This document shows, in pieces, positions 51,990 to 62,145 of a DNA stretch of 64,000 nucleotides. Under the pieces are notes generated by a model. That model did no database searches and had not been told where the DNA came from. It saw only the letters and a list, made by a program, of their open reading frames with translations. The stretch spans positions 119,097,349 through 119,161,348 of the forward strand of contig NC_044984.1 of NCBI RefSeq assembly GCF_008728515.1. The letters run 5' to 3'. Source of the stretch: Papio anubis (Eukaryota > Chordata > Mammalia > Primates > Cercopithecidae). Each line of letters begins with the position of its first letter. The stretch's first letter is position 1. Both the position numbers and the translations under genes were made by a program.

Positions 51990-52255
51990 TCCGGAATATT
52001 CATTCATGTTTTCAACAAATATTTACTGAGGACCCATGAAGCACCGGGCATTGTGCCAGGAGCAGAAGCAAGCACAGTTGCTGCTCCTGTGGTATGTCCA
52101 GTTTCAGGGGTGAGACTGACATTTAACAACTGTGCGGTTACAGGGCCTTTCAGTGCATGAGATGCCAGGAGTCTGTGAGGCAGAGAAGCGTGACCTGTTC
52201 TTGTGGAGAGGGAATCAGGGCAGGCTCCCCTGAGTAAATGACTTCTTGAGAACTA
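51990..52255 (+). repeat. L2 LINE 3' region, sense
   Basis: 'catgttttcaacaaatattt', 'ccgggcattgtgccaggagc', 'gaatcagggcaggctcccct'. Confidence 0.7.
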
Positions 52256-52262
52256 GTTGGTT

Positions 52263-52558
52263 GGCTGGGCACAGTGGCTCACACCTGTAATCCCAGCACT
52301 GTGGGAGGCCAAGGCGGGTGGATCACCTGAGGTCAGGAGTTCGAGACCAGCCTGGCCAACATGGTGAAACCTCGTCTCTACTAAAAATACGAGATTAACT
52401 GGGCGTAGTAGCACGTGCCTGTAGTCCCAGCTACTGGGGAGGCTGAGGCAGGAGAATTGCTTGAACCAGGGAGGTAGCAGAGGTTGTAGTGAGCTGAGAT
52501 CGCGCCGTTGCACTCCAGCCTGGGTGACAGAGTAAGGATTTGTCTCAAAAAAAAAAAA
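52263..52558 (+). mobile_element. AluS, sense
   Basis: 'ggctgggcacagtggctcac' to an A12 tail. Confidence 0.93.
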
Positions 52559-52825
52559 GTTAGTTGAGTGGGGAGGAGGCAGGAAAGAGAAGTCCAGGGA
52601 GAAGAGATGCCCACACACAGAAGCCATGGATAAATTGGGATCCTTCAGGCTTCGAGTAACAGCTATGAGGAAATGTAATACTTTCATTGCTGTGGATTGA
52701 ATGTCTGCATCTCTCCCAGATTCCTATATTAAAATCCTAACTCCTAATGGGGTGGTATTAGGAGCTGTCTAATTTGGCGATGATTGTGTCATGAAGGTGG
52801 CGTCCCCATGAAGGTGATTAGTGCC

Positions 52826-53589
52826 TGATCTAGTTTGGATATTTTCCCCACCCAAATCTCATGTTGAAATGTACTCCCCGAGGCCGGGCGCGGTGGCTCA
52901 TGCCTGTAATCCCAACACTTTGGGAGGTCAAGGTGGGTGGGTCACGCCTGTCATCCCAACACTTTGGAGGTGAAGGTGGGTAGATCACTTGAGTCCAAGA
53001 GTTTGACACCAGCTTGGGCAACATGGCGAAACCCTGTCCCTACAAAAAAAAGAATTACAAAACAATAGCCAGGCGTGATAGTGCACGCCTGTAGTTCCAG
53101 TTACATGGGAGACTGAGGTGGGAGGATCACAGGTGGAGGTCGAAATGAGCTGAGATCACACCACTGCACTCCAGACTGAACAACAGAGTAAGACCCTGTC
53201 TCAAAAAAAATAAATAAATATAATCCCAATATTAGAGGTGTGGGCTGGTGGGAGGGATTAGATCATGGAGGTGGATTTCTCATGAATGGTTTAGCACCAT
53301 CTCCTCGCTGCTGTCCTTGTGACTGTGAGTGAATTCGCACAATCTGATTGTTTAAAAGTGTGTGGTGCCTACCCCACCCCCTTGCTCCCACACTGGCCAT
53401 GTGATGTGCCGGCTCCCCCTTTGCCTTCTGCCACGATTGGAAGCTTCCTGAGGCTTCCCCAGAAGCAGAACAGATGCCGATGCCACGCTTCCTGTACAGC
53501 CTACAAACCGTGAGCCAATTAAGCCTCTTTTCTTCATGTTACCCAGTCTTAGGCATTTCTTTATAGTGAAATGAGAATGGCCTCACATA
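52826..53589 (+). mobile_element. MST-type LTR (ERVL-MaLR), sense, inside an older LTR
   Basis: 'tgatctagtttggatatttt' start, 'cccaaatctcatgttgaaat', 'ctcatgaatggtttagcacc', 'gccatgtgatgtgccggctc'-like middle, 'cagcctacaaaccgtgagcc'. The 5-bp target duplication is gtgcc / ctgcc (52821-52825 and 53590-53594), one mismatch. Contains an Alu. Confidence 0.85.
52882..53220 (+). mobile_element. Alu, sense, with internal duplication, inside the MST LTR
   Basis: 'ggccgggcgcggtggctcat' start. The segment around 'cacgcctgtcatcccaacac' repeats the first 45-50 bp of the body (52897-52940 and 52941-52985). The right arm lacks about 12 bases. Tail aaataaata. Confidence 0.9.
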
Positions 53590-53764
53590 CTGCCCTTTTA
53601 AAAGAGACCCCAGAGAGTTCCCTTACCCCTTCTGCCATGTTAAAACATAGCAAGAAGCCACTATCTATGAACCAGGATGTGGGTCCTCAACAGACATCGA
53701 ATCTGCCAGTGACTTGGTCTTGGACTTCTCAATCTCCGGAACTGTGAGCAATAAAAAATTTTTT

Positions 53765-54066
53765 GGCTGGGTGCAGGGCCCACGTGTGTAATCCCAGCAT
53801 TTTGGGAGGCCAAGGTGGGTGGATCACCTGAGGTCAGGAGTTTGAGATGAGCCTGGCCAACATGGTGAAACCCCATCTCTACTAAAACTACAAAAAAATG
53901 AGCCAGGCGTGGTGGCACATGCTTGTAATCCCAGCTACTCAGGAGGCTAAGGCAGAAGAATCGCTTGAACTGGGGAGGCCAGGGTTGCAGTGAGCCAAGA
54001 TCACACCACCACCCTACAGCCTGGGCAACAAGAGTGAAACTCTGTCTCAAAAAAAAAAAAAAAAAA
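53765..54066 (+). mobile_element. AluS, sense (left half of an abutting inverted pair)
   Basis: 'ggctgggtgcagggcccacg' to an A18 tail touching the next Alu. 'tgagcaataaa' (53745-53755) and 'tgagcagtaaa' (54354-54364) flank the whole pair. Confidence 0.92.
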
Positions 54067-54353
54067 TTGAGACAAGGTCTCACTCTATTGCCCAGGTTGG
54101 AGTGCAGTGGCATGACCACAGCTCACTGCAGCCTTGACCTCCCATGCCCAAGAAATCCTCCCACCTCAGCCTCCCAAGTAGCTGGGACTACAGGTGTGCA
54201 CCACCGCGCTCAGCTAATATTTTTTGTATTTTTTGTAGAGACAAGGTTTCACCACGTTGCCCAAGCTGGTCTCAAACTCCCGAGCTCAAGCAATTTGCCC
54301 ACCTTGGCCTCCCGAAATGCTGGGATTACAGGCGTGAGCCACCGCACCCAGCC
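54067..54353 (-). mobile_element. Alu, antisense (right half of an inverted pair)
   Basis: 'ttgagacaaggtctcactct' to 'gccaccgcacccagcc'. Tail-to-tail with 53765-54066 and no spacer. It probably inserted into the A-tail of the first. Confidence 0.92.
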
Positions 54354-54407
54354 TGAGCAGTAAAGTTCTGTTGTTCATAAGCCACCAGTCTATGGTACTA
54401 TATAACA

Positions 54408-54744
54408 CAGGGGTCACCAACCTCCGGGCCGTAGACCGGTACCAGTCCATGGCCTGTCAGGAGCTGGGTCACACAGCAGGAGGTGAGCAGCAGGCGAGCG
54501 AGCATTACCACCTGAGCTCCACCTCCTGTCAGATCAGTGGCGGCACTAGATTCTCATAGGTGCACAAACCCTATTGTGAACTGCGCATGTGAGGGATCTA
54601 GGTTGCCCGCTCCTTAAGAGAATCTAATGCCTGGTGGTCTGAGGTGGAAGTTTCATCCTGAAACCATCCTCCCCACCGACAGGCTGTGGAAAAATTGTCT
54701 TCCACAGAACTGGTCCCTGGTGCCAAAAAGGCTGGGGACTGCTG
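54408..54744 (+). mobile_element. MER1-type hAT-Charlie DNA transposon, full length
   Basis: 'caggggtcaccaacctccgg' left terminus and 'aaggctggggactgctg' right terminus, inverted repeats of each other. At 337 bp it matches the MER1B length I recall. The last 5 bp of an 8-bp target (taaca) are kept on both sides. Confidence 0.93.
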
Positions 54745-54794
54745 GCTTAACAGCAGCCTGAACTAAGACACTCATATAACAGAAGGCCTAGGGA

Positions 54795-55100
54795 AGGGCA
54801 GCCTCAGGATGATTTCGACTCCACAATATCATCAAGAGCCTAGGAGCTTCCCAGCTTTCTGCTCCACCATTCTCAGTGGGTCAGCCATGCTTTCTCTCGT
54901 AGTCATAAAGTGGCTGCTGTGGCTCCAGACAACACACCCTCACCCTCACCCAGTGAGCCAAGCAGGAAGGAAGAGAGGCAGCAAGAGGCACTTTCTTCTC
55001 GTTTCTCTCCTATTAAAATCTGCCCCCAGCCGAGTTTCCCTAACATTTTGCTTGCTAGAGCTTGGTCTCATGCCCACCCTAAACCAACAAGAAACAGGAT
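54795..55100 (-). repeat. Old LTR-like repeat, family B copy 3
   Basis: 'gtcataaagtggctgctgtg' matches 8568-8587 with few differences. 'agcaggaaggaagagaggca' follows as in copy 1. Confidence 0.45.
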
Positions 55101-55744
55101 TCCCTTAGATCTATTGTGATCAATTCCCTGGGACAGGGAGACTCATCCCCTAAATAAAATCCAGACGGTTCAAGAGGAAAAGGAGGTAACAGACTGTTGG
55201 CTCACAGACTGTTGTTTAATGGAATTGGTGGCTATCTCAGGAATGTCTGGCTTGCTGGCCTGAGAATTCACCCAAAGTGACATGGCAAAAGATGAGAGAT
55301 GGGCCAGGCAGCCTCGTCCCAAACACCAGGTCTCAGTTCCCAAATGTCCTCTAGGCCCCAAGAGGACCCAATGAGAGTCACAAGTGGGAATAAGGGGTGA
55401 CCTCCAGGAGCCCTACCCATGAGGCTTCTGAGTGGGGGTCCCAGGCCTCTGCTCCCCACTCCCCACTGAGATATCAGGTGTGGAGCTGGGGCCAGGGGCC
55501 GCTCAAATCCACCTTGCCACTGGCCCCAGTCCAGGCAGCCACTGCCATTCAGTCTGAGCATGCTCTCTCACTCTCTTGCTCTCGCTCACTTTTTAAAAAC
55601 TCTTTTTTTCATTTCCCTGGGGGAAACATCTTAGCAACTCCTGAACCCGGCTCTGAAGATGAAGGGAAGCTTAGAAACAATCCAATGACAGCGCGTCCCC
55701 TCCCGTCTGGAGGCCCCTGGGCCTCGCTCCATCTGCGATGCACA
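55101..55744. other. Unique sequence, no feature seen
   Basis: Nothing recognised. Confidence 0.4.
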
Positions 55745-56240
55745 ATCTGTGATCACCTTCCTTCGTTCAGCCCACCATGTGCCTGGGCCTTCTCTGAGTT
55801 CCCAGAAGGTGGTGGGGAACAAGCTCCCTCCACTAGCCCCGGCGGCCTCCTGGGGAAGGAAAGACAGTCAACAAGAAAGCAAATAAATGCAGCAACGGCA
55901 GAGAACGCTTCGTGCTGTGATGCAGAGTTTGGCTTCTTTACCTGAAGGTCAGAGAAGGCTTCTCTGAGAAGCTGACCTTGAGCTGAAAACTGATGAGGAG
56001 CCAGCTCTGCAAAGATGGCAGGAAGTGGGTTCAGACGGAGGAACACCAAGTACAGCAACCCTGAAGTGGGAAGGAACCAGGTGGGCTCCAGGAACAGGAA
56101 GGGCTGCGTGGCCGCGAGGCGCTGGGTACCTGAGGTCGTGGGCAGATGTGGCTGGGGGCTCTGGCTGTGCTTGGCTCCATGTGGATTTGGTATTAAGTCC
56201 AGGTATAGCAAGAGCACATCTTAGGCTTTGCTTGAGAATT
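55745..56240 (+). repeat. L2 LINE 3' region, degraded
   Basis: 'gtcaacaagaaagcaaataa', 'ggcttctctgagaagctgac', 'cttgagctgaaaactgatga', 'ccctgaagtgggaaggaacc'. Confidence 0.55.
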
Positions 56241-56317
56241 TTTACTTTTTTTCCAGAAACCCTGGAGACAGAGCAGTTGAGAAGCTGTTTTTAGGTTTGT
56301 TTTGTTTTTTAAAAAAT

Positions 56318-56435
56318 AGAGATGGGGTCTTGCTATGTTGCCCAAGCTGGTCTCGAACTCCTGGCCTCAAGCAATCTTCCTACCTCGGCCTCCCAAAGCA
56401 CTGAGATTACAGGCGTGAGCCACTGTACCCTGACC
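56318..56435 (-). mobile_element. Alu-type left monomer (FLAM-like), antisense
   Basis: 'agagatggggtcttgctatg' to 'ccactgtaccctgacc', one monomer of about 118 bp with a T-rich tail at 56294-56312. Confidence 0.85.
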
Positions 56436-56610
56436 AGACCGTACCCGGTCTTTGGCTCAGGAGTTTGGCTCCAACCCTTGATGTTTTCAGGGGTGACAAT
56501 GTGCCCTACTGAAGATTGCCCTTGCCACCCTCCCCTGCAGACACGGGTCGTCAATGAGTGACAAGCAGAGGTGTCAGGCAGGGCTCTTTGGAAGCATTCC
56601 TATTTTATTT

Positions 56611-56648
56611 TATCTTATTTATTTATTTATTTATTTATTTTGAGACAG

Positions 56649-56696
<48 letters not shown>
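56611..56696. repeat. (TTTA)n then (TTAG)n microsatellite
   Basis: TTTA units, then 'ttattttgagacagag', then about 11.5 units of TTAG (56651-56696), then 'ttattttgagacagag' again. The TTAG array is thus bracketed by two copies of an Alu head. Confidence 0.95.
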
Positions 56697-56697
<1 letters not shown>

Positions 56698-56982
56698 TTT
56701 TGAGACAGAGTCTCTCGCTGTCGGCCAGGCCGGAGTGCAGTGGCACGATCTCAGCTCACTGCAACTTCAGCCTCCTGGGCTCAAACAATTCTCCTGCCTC
56801 AGCCTTCCGAGTAACTGGGATTACAGGTGTGTGCCACCACACCTGACTAATTTTTGTATTTTTAGTAGAGACGGGGTTTTACCATGTTGGCAGGCTGGTC
56901 TCGAACTCCTAATCTCAAGCAATCCACCCGCCTTGGCCTCCCACAGTGCTGGGATTACAGGCATGAGCCACCGTGCCCGGCC
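56697..56982 (-). mobile_element. AluS, antisense
   Basis: 'ttttgagacagagtctctcg' to 'gagccaccgtgcccggcc'. Confidence 0.93.
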
Positions 56983-57275
56983 TTTTTATTTTTGAGACAA
57001 GATCTCCCTCTGTCCCTCAGACTGGAGTGCAGTGGCGTGACCTCAGCTCACTGCAGCCTTGAGCTCTTGGGCTCAAGAGATCCTCCTACCTCAGCCTCCC
57101 GAATAGTTGGGATCACAGGTGTGCGCCACCATGCCTGGCTACTTTTTGTATTTTTTGTAGAGACAGGCTCTCACTACATTGCCCAGGCTGGTCTCAAACT
57201 CCTGGACTCAAGTGATTAGCCCACCTCGGCCTCCCAAAGTGCTGGGATTACAGGCACGAGCCACCGCTCCTGGCC
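56983..57275 (-). mobile_element. AluJ, antisense, head-to-tail with preceding Alu
   Basis: 'tttttatttttgagacaaga' to 'gccaccgctcctggcc'. Directly abuts the AluS. Confidence 0.92.
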
Positions 57276-58059
57276 AGCGTTCTTTTTCAGAGTCTGGTAT
57301 AGGGAGGCAGCCTGCGGGGGGCATGGGAGCCCCTGCTTTCCCGCTGGTTGTCACCAGGGCTGGCTCTCGGCTCTCAGGTCCCCGCTTGCAGCACAGGAGC
57401 TGACTTCTTCAAAGCCGCCGGGAGCTCCTCTGCTACTGCGACTTCCCCATGGTGTCATGCAGTCCTGGGAGTGACTACACCATCACTCTTTTGTCACATG
57501 TCATCACCTGATCGAGGGAACAACTATCCCATCGCATTCTCACTCAAGGGAGGGATTATCCCAGGCATGGACACCAGGGCAGAGGGGCTTAGGGGACGCT
57601 GCAGGATTCTGCCTACCACAGAAGACAAAGCTTCTGGGGGGGGCTTGGCCTGGTGCAAATGCTAAACCCAGAGGGGGCCAGTCCAGGGATCGCCCAGAGT
57701 TCCTCAGGATGGAGTCCACTGTCTGAGCAGAATCCTTCACTGGGCAATTTACAGCACAAATTGTGAAGTCCTCACCCTGCATGAAGCAGATGCAATCAGG
57801 TGATTCGGGAAAGGCTCAGATGAAAGCAGGGACCAGCCAGGAGAAGGCCGGACTCAGGAGCCTGGGGAGGGCCTGGGAGGTGGCCGGCAGCTGCCACTTC
57901 ACAGAACCGGAAGAGGGAAGGCCCAAGGGTGGAGGAGTCAGGACTAGACTCAGTTGGGTGGGATAGAAAATCCAGTCCCCAGCAGCACAGAGCCCTTGGG
58001 GAATTCCCAGTGGCTGCTGCGGGTAAATAGATAAGAAATCCAGCTGCCCACAGAAGATG
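57276..58059. other. Mostly unique; old LTR trace
   Basis: 57440-57620 ('atcacctgatcgagggaaca', 'ctcaagggagggattatccc', 'ggattctgcctaccaca') resembles the antisense end of an old LTR. The rest is unassigned. Confidence 0.35.
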
Positions 58060-58240
58060 GCCTCTATTTTAGAGATTAAAAAACTAATGCTCAGAGAGGT
58101 TAAGTGACTTGCCCAAGGTCACACAGCTGGGAAGTGGGAGAGCTGGGATTTGAACCCCCTTGATTTGACTTTCTGTCACTTGCAACCAGTAAGTCCTGAT
58201 TACTATGCCATGTGACCCTTGGCAAACCAGGGAGTGAGTT
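58060..58240 (-). repeat. MIR SINE, antisense, with a shared extension
   Basis: 'gctcagagaggttaagtgac', 'ttgcccaaggtcacacagct', 'agagctgggatttgaacccc'. The tail 'gactttctgtcacttgcaac ... gtcctgatta' is shared with the MIR at 61205-61490. Confidence 0.88.
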
Positions 58241-58261
58241 CCTGAAGCTTTTATTATAGTT

Positions 58262-58310
58262 TTGTGTGTGTGTGTGTGTGTGCACGCATGCGCACGCACA
58301 TGTATATGTG
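58262..58310. repeat. (TG)n and TG/CG/CA alternating tract
   Basis: TG run, then 'gcacgcatgcgcacgcacat', alternating purine-pyrimidine throughout. Confidence 0.95.
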
Positions 58311-58371
58311 CAGGGTTACAACATAAGATGTACTTCTTACCAGGGGTTGTGTTTTAAAATATTTGCAAACA

Positions 58372-58690
58372 GGCCAGGAGCAGTGGCTTATGCCTGTAAT
58401 CCCAGCACTTTGGAGGGCCAAGGTGGAAGGATCACTTGAGGTCGGGAGTTTGAGACCAGCCTGGCCAACATGGTGACACCTTGTCTCTACTAAAAATACA
58501 AAAATTAGCCAGGCATGGTGGCACATGTCTGTAATCCCAGCTACTTGGGTGACTGAGGTGGGAGGATTGCTTGAACCCAGGAGGCAGAGGTTGTAGTGAG
58601 CCAAGATCATGCCACTGCACTCTAGCCTGGATGATAGAATGAGACTCCATCTCAAAAAATTAAAATAAATAAAATACAAAAAAAAATAAT
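58372..58690 (+). mobile_element. AluS, sense
   Basis: 'ggccaggagcagtggcttat' to an A-rich tail. Perfect target duplication aaatatttgcaa at 58357-58368 and 58691-58702. Confidence 0.94.
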
Positions 58691-58717
58691 AAATATTTGC
58701 AAGCATTGCTTTAAACT

Positions 58718-58880
58718 CGTGTTCCTCAAAGTGTCCTCCATGGATCAGCAGCCCCAGGTACTCTGGGAGCATGTTGGAAACGCAGTCTCAGGCCCCACCC
58801 TAGGCCTGCTGAAGCAGAACTGCATTTTAACAAAATTCTCAGTTGAGCTGTGTGCAGTTTTGAGAAGCTCAGCTCTGGCT
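58718..58880 (-). mobile_element. MER5-type hAT-Charlie relic
   Basis: 'gtgttcctcaaagtgtcctc', 'ctcaggccccaccctaggcc', 'ctgctgaagcagaactgcat', 'gttttgagaagctc'. Opposite orientation to the copy at 9267. Confidence 0.7.
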
Positions 58881-59391
58881 AGAACCTAAGTGCACCCGCA
58901 GTGCCTCGGGCTCTGCAAGGAGCTCCAGGGCCCCCCATCATCTCTCAAGGCTCCCCCAGATGTGAGGGAACCTCAGGGCAGTGACAGGAACTGAAAACAG
59001 AATCCCCAAACGCTTCCCACCCCGCCGCCCAGCCCTCCCCGCTGCTGCCTCCTGGCGCAGCTCTCCCTGGGACTGTGCCCAGGGTTTCCCACTGCCTGGG
59101 CCTCTCAATACCTCCTGGGGGCTGAGGCCCACCCGCCCAACTTGCCCCCCAGGGCCACCCAGGACAGGACCTGGCAAGCTTCCCAGAAGTGGAAGTGAGA
59201 CTTGGTTTAAAGAAACAGACCACGAAAAGGGTGGCGACCAGCTTCTCTCTGCCCTGCCATGAAGGTGTACCCACAAAGAGCTAAGGTAGCAGCAGGAGGC
59301 ATGGAAGTCAGATAGTTAGACAGCGTGGTGCTGTGGTCACCACCACAATTTCGGACTCCTGTCTTCACCCAGCAGGTCCATGAGAACATTT
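58881..59391. other. Unique, GC-rich, no feature seen
   Basis: 59000-59180 is C-rich but CpG-poor. No exon evidence. Confidence 0.4.
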
Positions 59392-59524
59392 ATCCACCCA
59401 CCCACCCACGCACCCAACCACCCATGCACGCACCCACCCACGCACCCACGCATCACTCACCCACGCACACATGCACCCACGCACGCACCCACCCACTTAC
59501 CCACATATCCACCCACCCATCCAC
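59392..59524. repeat. CCCA/CGCA/CATG tetranucleotide array
   Basis: About 33 imperfect 4-bp units (ccca, cgca, tgca), C on one strand only. Apparent His/Thr/Pro-rich frames are by-products of the repeat. Confidence 0.95.
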
Positions 59525-59579
59525 CACTTGCTGAGGTCCTCCTGAGAGCTCTAGGGACTGGGGTACAGACAGGCAAGCA

Positions 59580-59760
59580 TTCTGCCAGTAACCCGCTGGG
59601 TGACTTATGAAGTCGCCAAGGCACCCCGGGCCTCAGTTTTCCCTTTAGTAAAATGTGAGAGTTAAACAAGAGGCCTCCAAAACATTTCATTTTGATCTTT
59701 CTTTTGGTATGGCAGTAATAAGGGTGAATGGCATACAGTAAGCGCTCAATGAGTGCCTGT
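59580..59760 (+). repeat. MIR SINE, sense
   Basis: 'gtaacccgctgggtgactta', 'gggcctcagttttcccttta', 'catacagtaagcgctcaatg'. Confidence 0.75.
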
Positions 59761-59839
59761 CCATGAACAGACACAGCCCCAACACCACTGTCCATGCCCC
59801 CAGTTTTACAGAGGCAGCCCCAGGCCCAGCTCCGTGGTG

Positions 59840-60260
59840 AGCCAGCGAGATGATGATTCTGCACTGCTTTGCCACAGACTGGCCTTGGTGTGGTCATGTG
59901 ACTCACTTCTGACCAAGGGGACATCAAAGGAAGTCTGCTGCGACCTCAGGGAAAGATTTTTCTTCCTGATATAAGAGAAACACACAGAGAAGACCTCCTT
60001 TCTCCCCACCCAGCCTCTTTCTTCCAGTTTGAGAGGCTGCGGTGTAAAGAATTGATGTCTGGAGCAGCTGCAGCCATGTTGGGACCCTGAGGCAAGAAAG
60101 ATGGCAGTGTCATAGGCACTGAATGGCCTGGTCTTCGACAACATCACTGAGGGGCAGAGCCACACCTGGAAACTCATACCTCTGGACTTCTTAAGTTAAA
60201 TGGTCTTGTCATCTACGCCATAGTGCGCTGGGCTTTCTGTTACCTACAGTTGAGGCATGC
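59840..60260 (+). repeat. Old LTR-like repeat, family B copy 4
   Basis: 'ggtgtggtcatgtgactcac', 'agcagctgcagccatgttgg', 'gcaagaaagatggcagtgtc', 'ctcatacctctggacttctt', 'ggctttctgttacctacagt'. Same family as 29640-30290. Confidence 0.5.
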
Positions 60261-60599
60261 TAACCAATCCGGTCAGTTCTTCAAAGCCACTTCTGACCCA
60301 TCTCCCAGAGCTCTGCTCAAACGCCCCTTCCCTGCCAGCACCCGTCCAGACACTCTTGAACTCACCACAGTCCCTGGCAGCACACTGAGCATAGGTGCCA
60401 TTTAATTTGCCAGGAGAGCTGGGGATAAATCCCTAACCTTAACCCTCTAACGTGGGTCGTGTAGAAGGAAAATCCCATTTTTCTGGTGCCCTCATCTAAG
60501 TCAGAGCCCTGGGCTGGAGAGAGGCTAGGTCTGCATCTGCGCAGTGACTAGAAGGATTCCTAGCCCACCTCAAGGTCAATAGTGATAGCACAGGAAGCC
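60261..60599. other. Unique sequence, no feature seen
   Basis: Nothing recognised. Confidence 0.4.
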
Positions 60600-60790
60600 A
60601 AACTGCGTCAGAATTCCCAGCTAAGGCCAAGGAGCCAAGCAGGCCTCAACCTTGCCATTTCCTAGCTGTGTGCCCTTGGGCAAGTGACTTCACCTCTCTG
60701 GGCCTCAGTTTCCCCATCTGTAAAATGGGAACAGTAACACCTCAAAGATCATGATAAGGGCTAAATGGAGGCAATTAAGGGAGCCAGCTA
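60600..60790 (+). repeat. MIR SINE, sense
   Basis: 'gctgtgtgcccttgggcaag', 'tgacttcacctctctgggcc', 'tcagtttccccatctgtaaa', 'atgggaacag'. Very well preserved core. Confidence 0.9.
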
Positions 60791-61204
60791 GCCACTCGGA
60801 GGCCTATTTCCCGTGGGCAGGACGCTAGCATGAGGGTGGTTGGGAGGATGACACCCTACTCCTGGAACGTGTGGGAATGAAGCTGTCTGGTAACCAGTGT
60901 GAGGCCAGGGTAATCTCACAAACTCTCTACTCTAGATCCAGCTTCCACAGAAAGTTCCAGGACGTGAGCTGTCACTAACCCTTCCCTGGCTGCCACCCAA
61001 CAGCAAGGTGGCCTGCCCCTGTACCTCCCAAGGGCCCGAGGCTGTCCCCAGGCCCCTGCTCAGGACCATGTGCTGGTCAGGCCCCGGCTGTTTCCCCCTG
61101 CTGTAGGAGGACAAGACAGGCGAGATGACAGGATGGCCTTTTCTATCCAAAGTGTAATCAGACAACCCGCGTACCTGCTCCAACCTCACTATGAGGAGAG
61201 GCCG
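60791..61204. other. Unique sequence, no feature seen
   Basis: Nothing recognised. Confidence 0.4.
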
Positions 61205-61490
61205 GTGAGTAATAAGATCTGACGTTTCTGGAGCATTGCTACGTGCCAGATGTGTTCTAGCACTTTCTATCAATTTATTTCATCCTCAGAACAATGCTGT
61301 GCGGTAAATACTATTATCATCGCCATTTTACAGATTAAGAAACCAAGGCTCGGAGAGGTTAAGTAACTTGCCCAGAGTCACACGGCTAATAGGCAGTGGA
61401 GCTGGGCTTTGCAACCATCTGCTATGACTTTCTGCCATTGCAGCCAATCAGTCCTGATTAATGTGGCATGTGACCCTGGGCACCTGCTCT
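61205..61490 (-). repeat. MIR SINE, antisense, with a shared extension
   Basis: 'ggagcattgctacgtgccag', 'cgccattttacagattaaga', 'ggttaagtaacttgcccaga', then 'gactttctgccattgcagcc' and 'gtcctgattaatgtggcatg', an extension also seen at 58165-58230. Confidence 0.9.
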
Positions 61491-61904
61491 GAACCAAACT
61501 GGAAGGCGAGCTGGCTGGAGAAGCCCTTTCCTTCTCAACAAACAGGCCAAAGCTCCAGCGCTCCTACTCCAATAGAAACCCCGACAAATGGAGACGGCAG
61601 TGGCCAGGGTCAGCAAGAGAAGCAGGCGGCCTGAGCCACACACGGAAGGCACCGCCTTGCTTTCTCACCCGGCACCAGCAGCCCCAGGCAGCTCAACCCA
61701 GGAGGTCACGCATCTCTTTTGAAGTCCGAGTCACAGGATGAAGATTCCATTTAACGCCCCGATAAAGCAAAACCACTGAGAAAACAAACGAGAGGCTGCC
61801 CAGGCACAAGCAGGCTCACCCTCCAGGAGCCCCGGGGGGTGCTGGCTGCACGGCAACGGGGCTCCTTCCAAGCCAGCCTGTCGCTCAAGGATGATCCCAG
61901 CCCA
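61491..61904. other. Unique sequence, no feature seen
   Basis: Nothing recognised. Confidence 0.4.
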
Positions 61905-62040
61905 GGAAGACGCAAGGTTGTGACTATCAGCGCCATTTTACAGGTGCAGAAATGGAGGGCCAGAGAGGTTGCACCACCTACACAAGGTCACATAGCCCAT
62001 GAATGAGACCGGAAATGGCGAATAAAATTCAGGTCTCCCC
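61905..62040 (-). repeat. MIR SINE, antisense
   Basis: 'tcagcgccattttacaggtg', 'agaaatggagggccagagag', 'caaggtcacatagcccatga'. Confidence 0.8.
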
Positions 62041-62145
62041 ATGCCCCCCAGTGCTCTTCCCTCCTTCATCAGAGCCAGGTGAGAGTTCTCCCTCCCCTGC
62101 TGCAGAGAACAGTACTGTTTTGGGGTACACTGCATTCATTTCTCT

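Larger units (their letters stand above)
52690..54770 (+). mobile_element. Old MaLR-type LTR, sense, host of a nested insertion stack
   Basis: Its pieces are 52690-52825 ('attgctgtggattgaatgtc', 'catgaaggtgattagtgcc'), 53590-53764 ('ttttaaaagagaccccagag', 'ccagtgacttggtcttggac'), 54354-54407 ('ttctgttgttcataagccac') and 54745-54770 ('gcagcctgaactaagaca'). They join into one LTR of about 380 bp. Confidence 0.75.

Noticed and set aside
58985..59180. CpG island promoter
   Set aside because: C-rich but with few CpG dinucleotides and no initiator or exon following.
59325..59610. His/Thr/Pro-rich open frames
   Set aside because: Translation of a CCCA/CGCA tandem repeat.
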